Source: an uncultured Eubacteriales bacterium (lineage in GTDB: Bacteria; Bacillota_A; Clostridia; Christensenellales; Aristaeellaceae). Taken from it: a DNA stretch of 15,600 bases. The position numbers were made by a program, and so were the translations under genes. Of this stretch, positions 14,014 to 15,600 are shown piece after piece. A model generated the notes under the pieces. It searched no databases, was not told the DNA's origin, and saw only the letters and a program-made list of their open reading frames with translations. Positions within the stretch are counted from its first letter, which is position 1. Every line of letters starts with the position of its first letter. The stretch lies in NCBI GenBank assembly GCA_944333375.1, contig CALVKX010000021.1:1-15600 (forward strand). Direction: 5' to 3'.

Positions 14014-14019
14014 TATAAT
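14014..14019 (+). promoter_or_regulatory. Extended -10 promoter of hemW
   Basis: TGGTATAAT (14011-14019) combines a TGn extension with a perfect TATAAT; no good -35 is seen at 16-18 bp. The start of transcription would fall near 14026, directly on the GGGAGGGG ribosome site of hemW, so the leader would be very short. Confidence 0.6.
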
Positions 14020-14040
14020 CGCACCGGGAGGGGTTGCGAT

Positions 14041-15225
14041 TTGCTACTGCAATTATATCTCCATTTTCCATTTTGTAAAAGAAAATGTTTTTACTGCGAC
14101 TTCTGCTCCGCTCCCGCGGACGCCGGAACCGTTGCGGCGTATTGCGCGGCGCTCAAACAAGAGATCCGCATGACGGCGCAAAATCATCCCGGCGCGAAGG
14201 TGAGCACCGTGTTTCTGGGCGGAGGTACGCCCACGCTGGTGCCGGCGGAGGAGATGCGGGGGGTGCTGGAGGAGCTGAAAGCCTGCTTCACGGTCCTGCC
14301 GGAGGCGGAGATCACCGCCGAGGGCAACCCCGGCACCCTCACGGCGCCGTGGCTGGAGGCCGCCGCCGCCTGCGGGCTCAACCGGCTCTCGCTGGGCGTG
14401 CAGGCCGCGCAGGACCGGCTGCTCCGGGCGATCGGGCGCATCCATACCTTCTCGCAGGCGCGCGAGGCCGTGGCGCTGGCCCGCGCCTGCGGCGTCAAAA
14501 ACCTCAATGTCGATCTCATGTCCGGCCTGCCGGGGCAGAGCCTTCGGGACTGGCGCGAGAGCATTGAGGCGGCGGCGGAAATGGGCGCGGAGCATGTCTC
14601 GGCCTACGGCCTGATCCTGGAGGAGGGAACGCCGCTTGCGCGCATGGTCCGGGAGGGGCGCGTGCGCCTGCCGGATGACGAGCAGGTCGCAGAGATGTAC
14701 GAGCAGGGCGTAAGGTGGCTGGAGGAGGCGGGGTATGCGCGCTATGAGATCAGCAACTTCGCGCGGCCCGGCTTTCGCTGCCGCCACAACGTCGGCTACT
14801 GGCAGGGAAGCTGGTACGCGGGGCTGGGCGTGGCGGCGCACGGCATGCTGCCGCCCGATGAGGATCAGGCCGCGCAAGGGGCCGTGCGCGTGCGCCGGGC
14901 CAACACCGAAAGCCTGGATGTGTACCTGCGGGCGCTGAGCGCGCGCGGCGAGCTGCCGCCCGCGCAAATAAAGCTCATCGGCCGCCAGGAGGCGATGTTT
15001 GAGACGATGATGCTGGGCCTGCGCATGACCGAGGGCGTCTCCGAGCGCGCCTTTGAGGCGCAAAACGGCGCGACGCTTTCGCAGGTCTACGGCCCGGCGC
15101 TGGAAACGCTCATCCGGGACGGGCTGGGCGCCTGGTCGCCCGGCGCGATGGGGGAGCGTCGCTTTTTCCTGACGGCGCGCGGGCTGGAGGTGCAAAACGA
15201 GGCGCTGATGGCGCTGATGCCGTAA
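14041..15225 (+). CDS. hemW: Radical SAM heme chaperone HemW (coproporphyrinogen III oxidase-like)
   Basis: TTG 14041 is taken as start: GGGAGGGG stands 7 bases before it, no ATG is near, and the protein then begins MLLQLYLHFPFC, as HemW proteins begin just before the cluster motif. The 394-residue product carries CKRKCFYCDF (Cys12, Cys16, Cys19), GGGTP (60-64), LSLGVQ (116-121) and NVDLMSGLPGQS (156-167). The residue two after the third Cys is Phe, as in HemW; true HemN has a further Cys there, so this is a heme chaperone and not the oxygen-independent oxidase. HemW binds a 4Fe-4S cluster, SAM and heme, and hands heme to respiratory enzymes. In Firmicutes it is often near hrcA-dnaK; here it is not. 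Confidence 0.95.
   Translation: MLLQLYLHFPFCKRKCFYCDFCSAPADAGTVAAYCAALKQEIRMTAQNHPGAKVSTVFLGGGTPTLVPAEEMRGVLEELKACFTVLPEAEITAEGNPGTLTAPWLEAAAACGLNRLSLGVQAAQDRLLRAIGRIHTFSQAREAVALARACGVKNLNVDLMSGLPGQSLRDWRESIEAAAEMGAEHVSAYGLILEEGTPLARMVREGRVRLPDDEQVAEMYEQGVRWLEEAGYARYEISNFARPGFRCRHNVGYWQGSWYAGLGVAAHGMLPPDEDQAAQGAVRVRRANTESLDVYLRALSARGELPPAQIKLIGRQEAMFETMMLGLRMTEGVSERAFEAQNGATLSQVYGPALETLIRDGLGAWSPGAMGERRFFLTARGLEVQNEALMALMP
14052..14079 (-). promoter_or_regulatory. Sigma-A promoter of the DUF1622 operon, inside the hemW 5' coding region
   Basis: The minus strand reads TTTACA (14074-14079), a 16-bp spacer, then TATAAT (14052-14057). Transcription would start near 14045 and run left across the hemW promoter and ribosome site, giving a leader of about 57 bases before ATG 13988. 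Confidence 0.65.
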
Positions 15226-15264
15226 ACAAAAAGGTCCGCCGCATCCAGACGGGTGCGGCGGACC
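15226..15264 (-). terminator. Intrinsic terminator of the substrate-binding protein gene
   Basis: A perfect 11-bp stem, GGTCCGCCGCA (15233-15243) with TGCGGCGGACC (15254-15264). On the minus strand it is followed by CTTTTTGTTT, a clear terminator. On the plus strand no T run follows, so it would serve hemW poorly although it lies right after the hemW stop. Confidence 0.88.
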
Positions 15265-15276
15265 CATGATCGAAAC

Positions 15277-15600
15277 TTACTGGAGGGAATCCTTGGTCAG
15301 CACGGATACGCCGGTATCGGTCACGGCATGGCCGAGATCCTCGCCCGCGATGGCCTTCACGGCGGCCTGCACACCCTCATAGCCCATCACGTCGGGGTTC
15401 TGAGCCATGGTGCACAGCAGGTAGCCGTCCTTGATGAGGCCCTGGATGGCGTCGGACTTGTCAAAGCCCACGCCGATCACGCCGGTGTTGCCGGACGCCT
15501 TGATGGCGTTGCCGATGCCGGTGGTGGAGCCTTCGTTGCCGCCGAAGATGCCGACCACGCCCTGGGTGATGTAGTTCTCGGCGATGGTCTGGGACTTGGC
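15277..15600 (-). CDS. Sugar ABC transporter substrate-binding protein, RbsB-like (C-terminal 107 residues)
   Basis: The frame enters from the right edge and ends at TAA 15279-15277. The visible part has the pattern of periplasmic-binding family 4 (ribose/galactose type) proteins: VGIFGGNEGSTTGIGNAI (the EG loop), VIGVGFDKSDAIQGLIKDG (the hinge D and following helix), CTMAQNPDVMGYEGV (the Q-P/MGY sugar-binding segment) and a final TDTGVSVLTKDSLQ. In Gram-positives it is a lipoprotein that delivers a sugar or sugar-like ligand to a membrane permease. The N-terminus with any lipobox lies outside, so the ligand cannot be named. No permease or ATPase gene follows it, so partner genes, if linked, are upstream of it. 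Confidence 0.9.
   Translation of the reverse strand, partial: AKSQTIAENYITQGVVGIFGGNEGSTTGIGNAIKASGNTGVIGVGFDKSDAIQGLIKDGYLLCTMAQNPDVMGYEGVQAAVKAIAGEDLGHAVTDTGVSVLTKDSLQ

Noticed and set aside
14041..15225. Annotation of the radical SAM gene as hemN
   Set aside because: The motif is CxxxCxxC followed by Asp-Phe, without the fourth Cys of HemN, and the length is typical of HemW.
15233..15264. Hairpin as the terminator of hemW
   Set aside because: The T run is on the minus-strand side, so it serves the substrate-binding protein gene; on the plus strand CATGATCG follows the stem.

Overview
The window is a GC-rich stretch from a Gram-positive, endospore-forming member of the Firmicutes, most likely class Clostridia. 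Three things support this: a complete spoIIIA operon (spoIIIAA to spoIIIAH), a tRNA-sensing T-box leader, and strong Shine-Dalgarno sequences (AGGAGG type) before nearly every gene. Genus or family cannot be fixed from the sequence; an uncultured-type gut clostridium of high GC is a fair guess.

Left part (1-3016, all on the minus strand). A PLP-dependent aminotransferase runs off the left edge. It is preceded by a complete T-box riboswitch with its own consensus promoter, and the best-placed specifier triplet reads UAC (Tyr). Upstream of it lie a CD1247-type zinc-ribbon protein, elongation factor P and an M24 Xaa-Pro aminopeptidase. In many Firmicutes this trio sits directly before spoIIIA. 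Here it is inverted and separated from spoIIIA by about 3 kb.

Middle (3207-5109, plus strand). A membrane-anchored endonuclease/exonuclease/phosphatase-fold protein is followed by a fusion of a DUF134 helix-turn-helix domain to a NifX-like cofactor-binding domain with a His/Cys-rich tail. The fusion gene has a perfect 19-bp inverted repeat built around its promoter. It also has a strong internal ribosome binding site that could release the NifX-like half as a separate protein.

Sporulation block (5248-10500, plus strand). A secreted L,D-transpeptidase with a peptidoglycan-binding domain is followed after 15 bases by spoIIIAA-AH, most of which are translationally coupled by ATGA overlaps. A sigma-E-like promoter candidate precedes the transpeptidase. 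SpoIIIAG is very short and appears to lack the large insertion of the Bacillus protein. The products would form the feeding-tube channel between mother cell and forespore.

Right part (10478-15600). A minus-strand operon encodes a DUF1622 membrane protein and two large polytopic, GT-C-like membrane proteins (a DUF6056-like protein and a GT39-like protein). Its end overlaps spoIIIAH tail to tail. Divergent from it is hemW (radical SAM heme chaperone), whose promoter region interlocks with that of the DUF1622 operon. The window ends in the C-terminal part of a sugar ABC transporter substrate-binding protein with a clear terminator. I see no mobile elements, tRNA or rRNA genes, or CRISPR arrays. 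The most novel-looking item is the self-contained DUF134-NifX locus; the rest is mostly recognisable clostridial core genome with unusual details.
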